From positions 37,645 through 101,644 of the forward strand of contig NZ_JARXWG010000016.1 in NCBI RefSeq assembly GCF_029893105.1: a DNA stretch of 64,000 bases. Direction: 5' to 3'. Each line of letters opens with the position of its first letter. Within the stretch, counting starts at the first letter, position 1. Below are positions 1 through 9,145 of this stretch, one piece after another. The notes under the pieces were generated by a model that had not been told where the DNA came from, ran no database searches, and worked only from the letters and a program-made list of their open reading frames with translations. The translations under genes were made by a program, and so were the position numbers. This stretch comes from Parabacteroides sp. PF5-9 (GTDB lineage: Bacteria > Bacteroidota > Bacteroidia > Bacteroidales > Tannerellaceae).

Positions 1-921
1 GTCTATTGTGAAAAACCGCTTGGAAATAGTATCGAAGAGTGTAATATCATGATACGTGCGGCAGAAAAGTACAATCGGGTGGTGCAGGTCGGCCAGTGGC
101 AGCGTAGTGACCCGCATTGGCAGGATGCTATGGCATTTGTTCATAGTGGTCAGTTGGGGAAGATCCGGACGGTACGTGTCTTTTCGTATCAGGGATGGTG
201 TCCTTCAATCCCGGTATTACCCGATGAGCCGGTACCAGCCGGAGTCGATTATGATATGTGGTTAGGCCCTGCGGCCAAACGCCCTTTTAACCGGAATCGT
301 TTTCATTTTACTTTTCGCTGGTTTTGGGATTATGCCGGAGGTTTAATGACCGACTGGGGTGTACATCTGTTGGATTATGCTTTGTATGGCATGAAAGTAA
401 CAGCCCCTGAATCGATTATGGCTTCGGGAGGAAAATTTGGTTATCCGGATGATGCCTGTGAAACGCCTGACCTTTTGCAAACGATCTATACGTTTAAAGA
501 TTTTACGGTGATGTGGGATCATGCGATCGGGATTGATGATGGCGCTTATGGGCGTAACCATGGATTGGGATTTGTCGGAGAAAACGGCACGTTGGTGCTT
601 GATCGTGGTGGCTGGGAAGTCATTCCTGAACGTGTGAACGGACAAGCGCGTATGGAAGCTGTGGCATTAAAGAAGAGTTATGGCGAAGGAGGTTTGAACC
701 TACATGTCAAAAACCATCTGGCGTGTATAAAGAGCCGTAATCGCAACTGTAATGCCAGTGTTGAGATCGGCGCTCATATTGCCAAATTCTCTCAGTTGGG
801 TAATATTGCTTACCGGACAGGTAAAAAACTGTCGTGGGATGGTCGGTCGTTCCATGATGCGGAAGCAGATAAATACCTGACGAAAACGTATCGTGCACCG
901 TGGGAATTACCTAAGGTATAA
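1..921 (+). CDS. Gfo/Idh/MocA family oxidoreductase, 5' end outside the window
   Basis: The reading frame is open from base 1 and enters mid-protein with the E-K-P motif that ends the NAD(P)-binding Rossmann half of this family, so the ATG at 49 is internal and the gene begins left of the window. The visible part, about 306 residues, is the C-terminal alpha/beta substrate domain, including the TDWGVHLLD stretch whose histidine is typically catalytic or metal-proximal. These enzymes oxidize or reduce sugars and inositols with NAD(P). Substrate cannot be read from sequence. Many Bacteroidales homologues are Tat-exported, but the N-terminus is not visible here. A strong hairpin terminator follows the stop codon. 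Confidence 0.9.
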   Translation, partial: VYCEKPLGNSIEECNIMIRAAEKYNRVVQVGQWQRSDPHWQDAMAFVHSGQLGKIRTVRVFSYQGWCPSIPVLPDEPVPAGVDYDMWLGPAAKRPFNRNRFHFTFRWFWDYAGGLMTDWGVHLLDYALYGMKVTAPESIMASGGKFGYPDDACETPDLLQTIYTFKDFTVMWDHAIGIDDGAYGRNHGLGFVGENGTLVLDRGGWEVIPERVNGQARMEAVALKKSYGEGGLNLHVKNHLACIKSRNRNCNASVEIGAHIAKFSQLGNIAYRTGKKLSWDGRSFHDAEADKYLTKTYRAPWELPKV

Positions 922-935
922 GTCATAAATCAAGT

Positions 936-1006
936 GAGGGTGTTCAAAAAGGACAGTTTGCAATTTATAATTTCATGAAACTCCTTCGGACTTTTTGGAT
1001 ACCCTC
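936..1006 (+). terminator. Rho-independent-like hairpin after the oxidoreductase gene
   Basis: The arms at 936-951 and 991-1006 pair over 16 bp with two G-U wobbles, and a short T-run follows. It lies just after the stop at 921 and before the pldA promoter, so it insulates the two genes. Confidence 0.65.
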
Positions 1007-1019
1007 TTTTAACTGCCGG

Positions 1020-1050
1020 TTCGCATAAATAATAATCATTCGTATCTTTG
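1020..1050 (+). promoter_or_regulatory. Bacteroidetes-type promoter for pldA
   Basis: The -7 element TATCTTTG lies at 1043-1050 and a TTCG at 1020-1023 sits in the -33 place (consensus TTTG) with the canonical 19-bp spacer. Transcription would start near 1057, about 30 nt before the pldA ATG at 1089. Confidence 0.6.
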
Positions 1051-1088
1051 CCTCCCAATTGTTAAAAAGATAAAGAGAAATATTGTTT

Positions 1089-1925
1089 ATGAGAAAATAT
1101 ATGCCATTCTTTTTTCTCCTGCTTAATCTGAGTACTCTTTATGCACAGGTGATAGAGGAGAAGATCGGCGCTGTCATCTATAATGCGGATAGTGTTCGGG
1201 CTGAGTTGGATAAGGCTCCTTATTTTTCTTTATTCAAAGACAACTATTTTGTCGGAGGAGCTCCTCTCGGTCATGAGCCGACACGTACTAACTCCGATAT
1301 TAAATTCCAGATTAGCATTGCTCAACGCCTTACCAAAAGCAAACTTCCATTCGATAGCTACCTTTACATCCAGTTTACCCAAAAGGTTTTTTGGAATGCC
1401 TTTCAACATTCATTGCCGATGAGAGACTTGAACTTCAACCCAGGTCTAGGTTTTGGACATCTTATTGTCAGGCATAATAAATATATCGGTAAGGCTTATC
1501 TCATGTTAGAGCACGAATCCAATGGAAAAGACAGTATTTTTTCTCGTAGTTGGAACCGGTTGTCCCTTGGCGCTGCCCTTATTCTTACCCGAAACTGGGA
1601 AGCACAATTTAAAGCATGGGTACCTTATATTGACAGCAGAAACAATAAAGACATATTGAAATATAATGGTATTTTTCATATTGCCAGCAACTTTATGACC
1701 AATAACCGACGATTTAACTGCGCGATCATTTTAACCAAACGAAAAGATTGGCGTAATTTCAATACACAGGTTGAACTGAGTTATAAATTCAACAAACGTG
1801 AAAATCAGTATCTTTTTATTCAATATTACAATGGATACGGAGAAAACCTTCTTGAATACAAACAACATAAGAATATGCTCAGGTTAGGTTTTGTGATTAA
1901 ACCTCAGGATTTTAGTATCTATTAA
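1089..1925 (+). CDS. pldA: Outer-membrane phospholipase A (OMPLA)
   Basis: Hydrolyses acyl chains of phospholipids in the outer membrane, normally when phospholipid reaches the outer leaflet. The 278-residue protein has a signal peptide ending near residue 20 (LYAQ) and then a beta-barrel-like sequence. The family signature is clear: H142-E-S144-N-G followed by S-R-S-W-N156-R, matching the His/Ser/Asn catalytic triad of E. coli OMPLA (which happens to carry the same numbers in mature numbering). The QYYNGYGE segment is also typical of the last barrel strands. An in-frame TTG at 1083 would add two residues; I prefer the ATG at 1089, which begins a standard signal peptide. The gene is monocistronic, with its own promoter. 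Confidence 0.92.
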   Translation: MRKYMPFFFLLLNLSTLYAQVIEEKIGAVIYNADSVRAELDKAPYFSLFKDNYFVGGAPLGHEPTRTNSDIKFQISIAQRLTKSKLPFDSYLYIQFTQKVFWNAFQHSLPMRDLNFNPGLGFGHLIVRHNKYIGKAYLMLEHESNGKDSIFSRSWNRLSLGAALILTRNWEAQFKAWVPYIDSRNNKDILKYNGIFHIASNFMTNNRRFNCAIILTKRKDWRNFNTQVELSYKFNKRENQYLFIQYYNGYGENLLEYKQHKNMLRLGFVIKPQDFSIY

Positions 1926-2014
1926 TTGACTTTACAAAACGGCAATCTTTCTTAATCGATGACCAACTCTTCCGAATGGCCAGATTCTCCAATGAGGATA
2001 TCCGGAAATATTCG

Positions 2015-2022
2015 TAACTTTG
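2015..2022 (+). promoter_or_regulatory. -7 element upstream of the Wzy-like gene
   Basis: TAACTTTG fits the Bacteroidetes -7 consensus TAnnTTTG and lies about 100 nt before the ATG at 2124. No good -33 TTTG is seen at 19 bp, so this is tentative. Confidence 0.35.
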
Positions 2023-2123
2023 TACTCCTTTCGATCCCTCTATTGAGTGACTTACGGGATAATAAAAAGAATCATTACCCGTTAAAGGAAGAAAAGACAA
2101 CGTTTGTCCCTTTATTATAAGAT

Positions 2124-3368
2124 ATGATACAAGAAGCGATTAATAAAAGTTTCTACTACCTGTTTCTATTCACACTTGTTTTTGGTGTTGTTTTATACGA
2201 TACGCTTGGCTTTAGTTATACAGATGAGATTTGTACATTATTACTGATGGTATTGTACTTCGTTCATGTCTATAATACAAAAGATTGGGGGTTTAATCGG
2301 TTGTTTGCATTTGTTTTAGGCGTGTTTCTGTTTTATCTGGTGTATTCCTTTTATATCGGAAGTAATGTCAGAAACGCTATTATAATGGATTTTGTTATCC
2401 AGCTGAAGCCATACATCGGCTTTTTTTGTGTTTATGCTATATGTCCCAAATTTACTAAAAATCAAAAACTGATCTTAAGGCAAGTGGCCTTGTTATTCTC
2501 TTTATATCTTTTAGTTATAGGCGTAATAGGATTCATGAGTAATAGCTTTTTCTTGTTTATGATGCAGCACGAATCTCGTTTTGCTACAGCTGTTACGATA
2601 TTAGCTGTTGTATATCTGTATTGTGGTGATTATAGTGCGAAAGATAAACTGATCTATTTGTTGATCCTTTCTATCGGTTTAATATCAGGACGTTCCAAAT
2701 TTTATGGATTTTATGCGCTCAGTATATTTGTTGTACTCTTTGTGCACCGGTCATTTGAGATGAAATTCAATGTAAAGAATATTGTCTTTCTGTTGGTTAT
2801 TATTGCCGGGGTCTTATTTGTGGCAAGAGATAAGATTACATTGTATTTTGTTGAGGGTGGATTTGGCTCGGGTAGGCAGGAGGCCGACTTATATGCCCGT
2901 ATGGCTTTGTATTATTTCTCATTAGAATTGTTTGCTAATTATTTCCCGTTTGGAACCGGATTTGCAACATATGGTACATGGGCTTCATCTGAGTATTATT
3001 CAAAAATATATAATCAGCTGGGTATGGATCAGATGCATGGGTTAACGGAGAATGCCTCTCCCAATTTTATTGCGGATACATATTATCCTGCTCTTGCTCA
3101 ATTTGGGGTTGTAGGGGCTGTGCTGTTTTTTATATTCTGGATTCATTGGTTGATTAAAACTTTAAAAGGTTATCGGAGCGGGTTTTATCAGGAGGGGATT
3201 ATCGGCTTATTGATCATCGCTTTCTTTCTGATAGAATGTACTTCCGATGCTACGATTACGCATAACAGAGGGTTGTTTATGATGATGATGTTGGCATTAC
3301 TGCTTTCAGATATGTCGCCGCACAAAGTGAATCCATACCCAAGAGATGCAAAGAAAGTCATAACATGA
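2124..3368 (+). CDS. Polytopic membrane protein of the O-antigen polymerase/ligase (Wzy/WaaL) type
   Basis: The 414-residue protein has about ten to twelve hydrophobic segments and a large extracytoplasmic loop between about residues 240 and 325. That loop holds an arginine-bearing GSGRQEADLYARM stretch and the FGTGFATYG motif typical of O-antigen polymerases and ligases. Such proteins polymerize lipid-linked repeat units or transfer a finished glycan to an acceptor in the periplasm. Sequence alone does not separate the two roles; location beside Wzx-, Wzz- and Wza-like genes favours a polymerase. The stop codon overlaps the start of the next gene (ATGA), so the two are co-translated. These two genes face the rest of the locus on the opposite strand. 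Confidence 0.75.
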   Translation: MIQEAINKSFYYLFLFTLVFGVVLYDTLGFSYTDEICTLLLMVLYFVHVYNTKDWGFNRLFAFVLGVFLFYLVYSFYIGSNVRNAIIMDFVIQLKPYIGFFCVYAICPKFTKNQKLILRQVALLFSLYLLVIGVIGFMSNSFFLFMMQHESRFATAVTILAVVYLYCGDYSAKDKLIYLLILSIGLISGRSKFYGFYALSIFVVLFVHRSFEMKFNVKNIVFLLVIIAGVLFVARDKITLYFVEGGFGSGRQEADLYARMALYYFSLELFANYFPFGTGFATYGTWASSEYYSKIYNQLGMDQMHGLTENASPNFIADTYYPALAQFGVVGAVLFFIFWIHWLIKTLKGYRSGFYQEGIIGLLIIAFFLIECTSDATITHNRGLFMMMMLALLLSDMSPHKVNPYPRDAKKVIT

Positions 3369-4549
3369 AGATATTAAATGTAAATAAATTCTATTATCCA
3401 AGAGGTGGCGATTGTGTCGCTGCTCTTTCATTAGAAGAGTTGTTGACTCAACGAGGGCATGAGGTGGCAACTTTCAGTTCTATGCACCCGGATAATTTAC
3501 CCTCTAAATGGTCTCCCTATTTTGCTCCGGAAATAAATTTTACATCTTCCGGTTTCAATGATCGACGACGTGCTGTTGGACGTATTCTCTTTTCCAGAAC
3601 GGTCAAAAAGCAGTTTGTTCGAATATTGGATGATTTCAGACCCGATGTCGTTCATTTACATAATATTCATAGTTATCTTTCTCCGGGGATAGCTCAAATA
3701 GCGCATCAGCGGGGGATTAAAGTCGTATGGACTGTTCATGATTATAAATTGGTTTGTGCGAATTATGCTTTGCTGCGAGAAGGGAAACCTTGTGATCTTT
3801 GTTTAGGGAACCGTTTAGCTGTTATTCAACATAAGTGTATAAAAGGTAGCTTGCCAGCTAGTGTGTTGGGTTATTTAGAGGCGCTTGTCTGGAATGCGAA
3901 AATTCTAAATACGTATACGGATGCATTTATCTCTCCAAGCGCTTTTTTAAAGCAAAAGATGGTGGATTTCGGATATTCGGCAGATAAAATACATGTAGTT
4001 CATAACCTGATGAATGTTCGTTTTCCGGAGGTCGATCCGTCTAAAGCGGATTATTATTGTTATTCCGGTCGTCTTTCCGAAGAAAAAGGGATCGATGTCC
4101 TGCTGGAAGCCGCGGCTGATCTGCCATATAAATTGATCGTACTGGGAGATGGTCAACGCATGGCCGAATATAAGGAGAAATATAAAAAAGCAAATATTGA
4201 ATTTAAAGGATATGTGGATCGTGAGGATGCTTTACGGATTATAGCTAGAGCACGTTTTACTGCTGTTCCTTCGATTTGTTATGAGAATAGTCCTTATTCC
4301 ATAAAAGATTCCTTATGTATGCGAACCCCGGTATTATGTTCTGATCTGGGAAGTATGCCGGAAGTGATTGAAATGGGTAAAAATGGTTTTGTTTTTGCAG
4401 CCGGAGATGTATCTGATTTGCAGAAAATGATCCGTCACTGTTTTGATGTTTTTGATGATCAATTCGACTATGATTCGATCGCTCAAAAAGCCAGAGATCT
4501 TTTTTCCGTTAATTCATATTACCAGCAAATAATGTCTTTGTACAAATAA
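3365..4549 (+). CDS. Glycosyltransferase family 4 protein
   Basis: A 394-residue GT-B fold enzyme. The N-terminus (KILNVNKFYYPRGGD) is the usual GT4 start with a glycine-rich loop, and the C-terminal half holds the nucleotide-sugar segment YSGRLSEEKGIDVLLEA, then a KDSLCMRTPVLCSDLGSMPEVI stretch with the conserved acid residues. It should add one sugar to a lipid-linked intermediate on the cytoplasmic face. Donor and linkage are not predictable. The start overlaps the Wzy-like stop by 4 bp, so it belongs to the same transcript. Confidence 0.88.
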   Translation: MKILNVNKFYYPRGGDCVAALSLEELLTQRGHEVATFSSMHPDNLPSKWSPYFAPEINFTSSGFNDRRRAVGRILFSRTVKKQFVRILDDFRPDVVHLHNIHSYLSPGIAQIAHQRGIKVVWTVHDYKLVCANYALLREGKPCDLCLGNRLAVIQHKCIKGSLPASVLGYLEALVWNAKILNTYTDAFISPSAFLKQKMVDFGYSADKIHVVHNLMNVRFPEVDPSKADYYCYSGRLSEEKGIDVLLEAAADLPYKLIVLGDGQRMAEYKEKYKKANIEFKGYVDREDALRIIARARFTAVPSICYENSPYSIKDSLCMRTPVLCSDLGSMPEVIEMGKNGFVFAAGDVSDLQKMIRHCFDVFDDQFDYDSIAQKARDLFSVNSYYQQIMSLYK

Positions 4550-4654
4550 TAAACAGACCGTTTTGGCTTAGGTAAAACCACGTTCCTTGTTTCGCTTTTA
4601 CCTGGTAAACAGGATGGAAGATGTTTTTAGTGTGGATTAGAGGAATGGTTTTTA

Positions 4655-5722
4655 TTAGTCGAAAATATCATACAACATTTTAAAACAATAAATCCGATTG
4701 TCGGCGTAGCAGCAAAGTAAAAAGAAATCGTCAAAAGTAAACACATCTCCATAACCGATATCCGGAGAACCGCTTCTTAAAATGGTTACAGGATTTGAAA
4801 TAACTTTTCCCCCTTTAAATAAGGTACAGTCAAACTGGTAAAGGGCATGTTCATTTTGAGCGGTATTATTGTTCCGGTAACTTAAAATATAGGCATCTTT
4901 ATAAGCCGTTAATGAAGGGGCTTGACCATATACCGGCAACTCTTCCCACGCCTCCCATGTTTTTCCCCAATCGGTGCTTTTTGCCATATGCAATTTCCGG
5001 GGTGCGTCATAACCGCTACGAGCTACAATATACATGATATCATTCTCAATACATAAAGAGGACTCATTCAATTCGCGATGAATATCATATACCGATCTAT
5101 CTGAACGATTAATCCATGAGACAAACTCCCAATCTTGTCCCAGACTTGTCGATTTCAATAACCAACTATCATGCCAACGATTGTATACAGTAGAATAGAT
5201 CGTGTCATTTATCAACAACATATTTCCTCTGGCGGCTGTATATTTTTCAGATTCAAACGGTTTAGGAATATCATCCACCATTGGGTAATAAGAAATGCCC
5301 CAATTATCTGAGCAAATCATTTTTACAGCAGATTCTTCACGGCTGGTTCGAACAAAAAAACGACAGATTAAACGTCCGTCAGGGAGCGTTAGAAACTGTG
5401 GATCACGGGCATCCCCATTTGGTTCGCTGGGTTCATAAATGATTTTCCGGTTTATCCAGGTTTTACCGTAATCATAACTCTCTTTCTGCACAATACGCCC
5501 GTCGAAGCTAATATGGGTTGCTCCTTCACGATAGGCGATTAATAACTTTGAACCATTCTTCCGTCCGGCGATTGTAGGAAAGGCTAAATGAGAGTCGCTT
5601 TCTTCAACAGTAATCATATCCACATATGGATTTGCTTCGAGATAAGAAAATCCAAAATCATCCTTTCGACAGGAATTCGTTAACAAAAGGAGCAAAAGCG
5701 TTATTATCCAACTATTTTTCAA
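4655..5722 (-). CDS. Sialidase-fold (BNR repeat) lipoprotein
   Basis: The 355-residue protein starts with a hydrophobic signal and a cysteine at residue 18 (TNSC, a relaxed Bacteroidetes lipobox), so it is probably a lipoprotein. At least two clear Asp boxes are present, SYDYGKTW at 82-89 and STDWGKTW near 245, with weaker copies between, giving the six-bladed sialidase fold. Arg residues occur in YREG (65) and DARDPQ (106) and a glutamate in NESS, which could serve as parts of a GH33-like active site, but I cannot assign the full Arg triad and Tyr/Glu pair. It lies immediately downstream of three nonulosonic-acid genes on the same strand, so a role in trimming or recognising that sugar is a reasonable inference. 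Confidence 0.75.
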   Translation of the reverse strand: MKNSWIITLLLLLLTNSCRKDDFGFSYLEANPYVDMITVEESDSHLAFPTIAGRKNGSKLLIAYREGATHISFDGRIVQKESYDYGKTWINRKIIYEPSEPNGDARDPQFLTLPDGRLICRFFVRTSREESAVKMICSDNWGISYYPMVDDIPKPFESEKYTAARGNMLLINDTIYSTVYNRWHDSWLLKSTSLGQDWEFVSWINRSDRSVYDIHRELNESSLCIENDIMYIVARSGYDAPRKLHMAKSTDWGKTWEAWEELPVYGQAPSLTAYKDAYILSYRNNNTAQNEHALYQFDCTLFKGGKVISNPVTILRSGSPDIGYGDVFTFDDFFLLCCYADNRIYCFKMLYDIFD

Positions 5723-5834
5723 CGAAGTATATCTGTCCCTAAAAATAATTATTTATTTTAGGATTAATAACATACTTTCCTGTTTTTAACAAAAATATCA
5801 GATTTCAGCTTCACGATATTATCACAATTTACAC

Positions 5835-6356
<522 letters not shown>

Positions 6357-7400
6357 TTAAGAGAGATGTTCGGGGTAAATTATTTCGTTGGCCGGTATAG
6401 TTACTTTTACTTTATGACCGATAACAGAGGCACGTTCATTCCATTTATATCCGTCACCCGGACTCAATAAATGAAGCGTTTCTTCTGTAATGACTTCTCC
6501 AACTTTTAACTCACGTTTAGTCGCTATAGAACGCTCTAGTTTCACCTTGGCCGAAGCGATACTTTTGTCAATATACAGATCTTCTTCTCCCAGCCATCTT
6601 TCGGTCACCCGAATGTCCCTCAGCATCCTGTTCACCCCCTCAGGACCCAATGATCCGGCCTGATCGGTTCCTTTCATTCGGCGATCTATTGTGATATGCT
6701 TTTCAATAATCTCGGCTCCCATACCCACAGCGACTATCGGTGCGGATATGCCGATTGTATGATCAGAAAAACCGATCCGATACTGCCCATAATGCTTTTT
6801 AAGATACAGGATAGTTTTCAGATTTAAATTATCAGGCTGTGTCGGGTATTGTGAAACACAATGTAAAATAGAGATGTCAGAATGGTATTTAGTGATGACG
6901 GCAAGGGCATCATCTAACTCTTTCTTTCCGGCCATACCTGTTGATAGAATGATCGGAATCTTAGTCTCTGCCATTACTTCTAATAAAGGTATATTTGTTA
7001 GATCACGACTTGCTACCTTTAAATAATCAGGAGTAAATAGTTTCAGTAAAGACATACAACCTATAGCACATAAAGTCTCTACAAATTCCAAACCTAATGA
7101 TTTGGCATGTTTGTATACCTCGAAATGATCTTCGTCGGACAGCTCCAGGAAAGCGCGATGTTCACCATATGTTTTCCCAAAAGAGTTCGGGTTGTCATAT
7201 GGAAGATTCATCTGAGAATTCGTCAATTCTTCATTCAAATCTCTTTTTGTCAACTTGATGGCATTCATCGGTTTAAGGTCAAGGCCAAAGACCTCCTCTT
7301 TCACCGGACGTGCAACCAGATCGACAATCAATTTGGCTATATCTACCGAGCCATTATGATTCTGTCCGATCTCTCCTATGATATATGTTTCTTTTACCAT
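6357..7400 (-). CDS. NeuB-like nonulosonic acid synthase, possibly KDN-9-phosphate synthase
   Basis: Condenses phosphoenolpyruvate with a mannose-type sugar to form a nine-carbon acid. The 347-residue length matches NeuB. The N-terminal TIM barrel starts with IGEIGQNHNG, later shows GFSDHT and EKHITIDR followed by a GTDQAGSLGPEG segment, and the C-terminal 60 residues form a SAF/antifreeze-like domain (SIATKREL to YPEHLS). The usual VKFQ motif near the substrate site is replaced by IKLTK, suggesting altered sugar recognition. No NeuC-type epimerase accompanies it, and the next gene is a 9-phosphate-type phosphatase, so mannose-6-P to KDN-9-P is more likely than ManNAc to Neu5Ac. Its start overlaps the stop of the upstream cytidylyltransferase gene by 7 bp. 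Confidence 0.88.
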   Translation of the reverse strand: MVKETYIIGEIGQNHNGSVDIAKLIVDLVARPVKEEVFGLDLKPMNAIKLTKRDLNEELTNSQMNLPYDNPNSFGKTYGEHRAFLELSDEDHFEVYKHAKSLGLEFVETLCAIGCMSLLKLFTPDYLKVASRDLTNIPLLEVMAETKIPIILSTGMAGKKELDDALAVITKYHSDISILHCVSQYPTQPDNLNLKTILYLKKHYGQYRIGFSDHTIGISAPIVAVGMGAEIIEKHITIDRRMKGTDQAGSLGPEGVNRMLRDIRVTERWLGEEDLYIDKSIASAKVKLERSIATKRELKVGEVITEETLHLLSPGDGYKWNERASVIGHKVKVTIPANEIIYPEHLS

Positions 7401-8155
7401 TTTGTATTTTTGTTTATTTGCTTCTGCATGGAAATGTAATAGTCCGGATGAGTATCCAGATAAGATACGATCTGATTAATCGTCGGATAGGGTGTACGTT
7501 TGACTAAATCAGCATAGATCTGTTGAGCGTTTCTAAAATCCTCTTCCGTATCAATCGTTAATCGAATATGCTCATGTCCTTCTAATTCAGAAGGTCCCGG
7601 AATCCAACAAAGATTAAAGATCTCCGGATGTTCATAAATATAATTAGTAACATGTTCGTGATAAAGTTTTTCATCCGTACAACTCACCACTTTCTCCAAT
7701 GCCTCCAATGTCACAAACTCTGTCCAAAAGCCATAATGCGTTTTGATGGACGGTTTACCCATTATATTAAAGCTTGCATAGTCGCATTCCTGTTGTGCCG
7801 AAAATTTCACTAATGCTTTTATCGCATCTAATTCCAAAAAAGGGTTATCCGAACAAACACGTATAAAACTATTTGCATGAACAGATCTGGCAGCGTCGAT
7901 AAACCGTTGGATAACGTCTGTTTCTTCGCCACGAAAAATATGGACTCCGTAGCCTTTTGCCAAATTTTCTATCTGATCATTTTCTTTAGCCGTAGAAGTG
8001 GCCACAACGATTTCTGCATTTTCAACAGCTAATAATTTGGTGATTAATAGATCCATCAACGATTTTTTGTCATAAAAAGGGAGTAAGATTTTCCCTGGTA
8101 ACCTGGATGAGCCTTGTCGTGCCTGAATAATGAAAACTGTTTTTTCTGTATTCAT
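7394..8155 (-). CDS. SpsF/NeuA-like cytidylyltransferase (CMP-nonulosonate synthetase candidate)
   Basis: Likely activates the nonulosonic acid with CTP. The 253-residue GT-A type nucleotidyltransferase begins FIIQARQGSSRLPGKIL, the nucleotide-binding loop of the SpsF/CMP-Kdo/CMP-sialate synthetase families, with VATSTAKEND and RVCSDNPFL (metal-binding Asp) following. Overlap with the NeuB-like gene and the phosphatase downstream give a complete three-step synthase, phosphatase and CMP-activation module. SpsF-type members are less well characterised than NeuA, so the substrate is inferred from context. Confidence 0.82.
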   Translation of the reverse strand: MNTEKTVFIIQARQGSSRLPGKILLPFYDKKSLMDLLITKLLAVENAEIVVATSTAKENDQIENLAKGYGVHIFRGEETDVIQRFIDAARSVHANSFIRVCSDNPFLELDAIKALVKFSAQQECDYASFNIMGKPSIKTHYGFWTEFVTLEALEKVVSCTDEKLYHEHVTNYIYEHPEIFNLCWIPGPSELEGHEHIRLTIDTEEDFRNAQQIYADLVKRTPYPTINQIVSYLDTHPDYYISMQKQINKNTKW

Positions 8156-8214
8156 CTCCTCTATTCAATTTAAGCGATACATTTCATTTTCTACTGATTT
8201 GAACATCTCTAAGA

Positions 8215-9144
8215 TTATAGTTTATGCTCTTTCACATAAGAAGCAACAATATCATAATCTTTGAGTTCTTTCCCCATGTTTATATCTTTTATCTGATGCT
8301 GAAACCAGATAACAGCCGTACTATTCTCATGATAAACAGTCAGCTTATTTCCGTTTTCCAAGAGTAAAACCAATAAGAATTCCACCATTATATTGGAACG
8401 TATCACATTCAGGTTATATTGTTCCAACAGACTTAAATCACGTTGATGCGGGTGAGGTTTTACATATAATAATTCATCTTGGTTACTCTCTTTTATAATC
8501 GTTTCTAAAATTTCCCGATTAAAATCATGAGTTGTCAGATAAATAGTTATTTTCTGATGGCTAAGCGACAAAAAATCTTCATAGCATCCGGATAAATGCT
8601 GGAAGAGAGGTAACTCTTCACGAACCCGTTCATTAAACAATTTTTCAAAAGTTCTGATCTCTTTATCATAGCCGGGAAATTGTGCTTTATATAGTTCGGG
8701 CAAATAAAGATATTGGCCATCTAAAAAACGAGAAAACCCGACATGGCTTCCTACACCAGTCCACTTATTGATCCATTTTTTTAGACCTTTAGGATTTTCT
8801 ATCCGATCCCGTCTGTAGCTGCCGTATCCTTCTTCAAAAATATACATGCGTTTATATACCCCAAGCTTGTGTAATAAACCCATTACAAAAGTCGAATCAT
8901 ACTCAACAAACAGATTCTCAAATCGATGGAAGAAGAGATAGAGATATTCCTGGTATTTGTTTTTCAGAAAAACAACTTTGTCCCAGGTGTCATCATGCTC
9001 CCTGATCTTCTCGGCAAACGTTTTCGCATCAATGAAATAGCCTAAGACAATAAGCGTTTTATGAGTGTCTCGTTTTCTGTAATCCGTATTTCGTATATTG
9101 AAATATTGAAGAGGTTTGGAAAATATGTAACATTCTTTCTTCAT
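8215..9144 (-). CDS. Polysialyltransferase-like glycosyltransferase (GT38/GT52/GT97 superfamily type)
   Basis: The 309-residue protein has the three spaced motifs of bacterial GT-B sialyltransferases: an acidic D/E-D/E-G motif (IFEEGYGSY), an H-P motif (VKPHPHQ) and a serine-threonine motif near the C-terminus (HENSTAVIWF). These bind CMP-sugar donors. It sits next to the cytidylyltransferase in a nonulosonic-acid cluster, so it probably transfers the CMP-activated sugar. Whether it adds one residue or builds a polymer is not visible. It has no membrane segments and would act in the cytoplasm. One base separates it from the flippase gene upstream. Confidence 0.75.
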   Translation of the reverse strand: MKKECYIFSKPLQYFNIRNTDYRKRDTHKTLIVLGYFIDAKTFAEKIREHDDTWDKVVFLKNKYQEYLYLFFHRFENLFVEYDSTFVMGLLHKLGVYKRMYIFEEGYGSYRRDRIENPKGLKKWINKWTGVGSHVGFSRFLDGQYLYLPELYKAQFPGYDKEIRTFEKLFNERVREELPLFQHLSGCYEDFLSLSHQKITIYLTTHDFNREILETIIKESNQDELLYVKPHPHQRDLSLLEQYNLNVIRSNIMVEFLLVLLLENGNKLTVYHENSTAVIWFQHQIKDINMGKELKDYDIVASYVKEHKL

Positions 9145-9145
9145 C

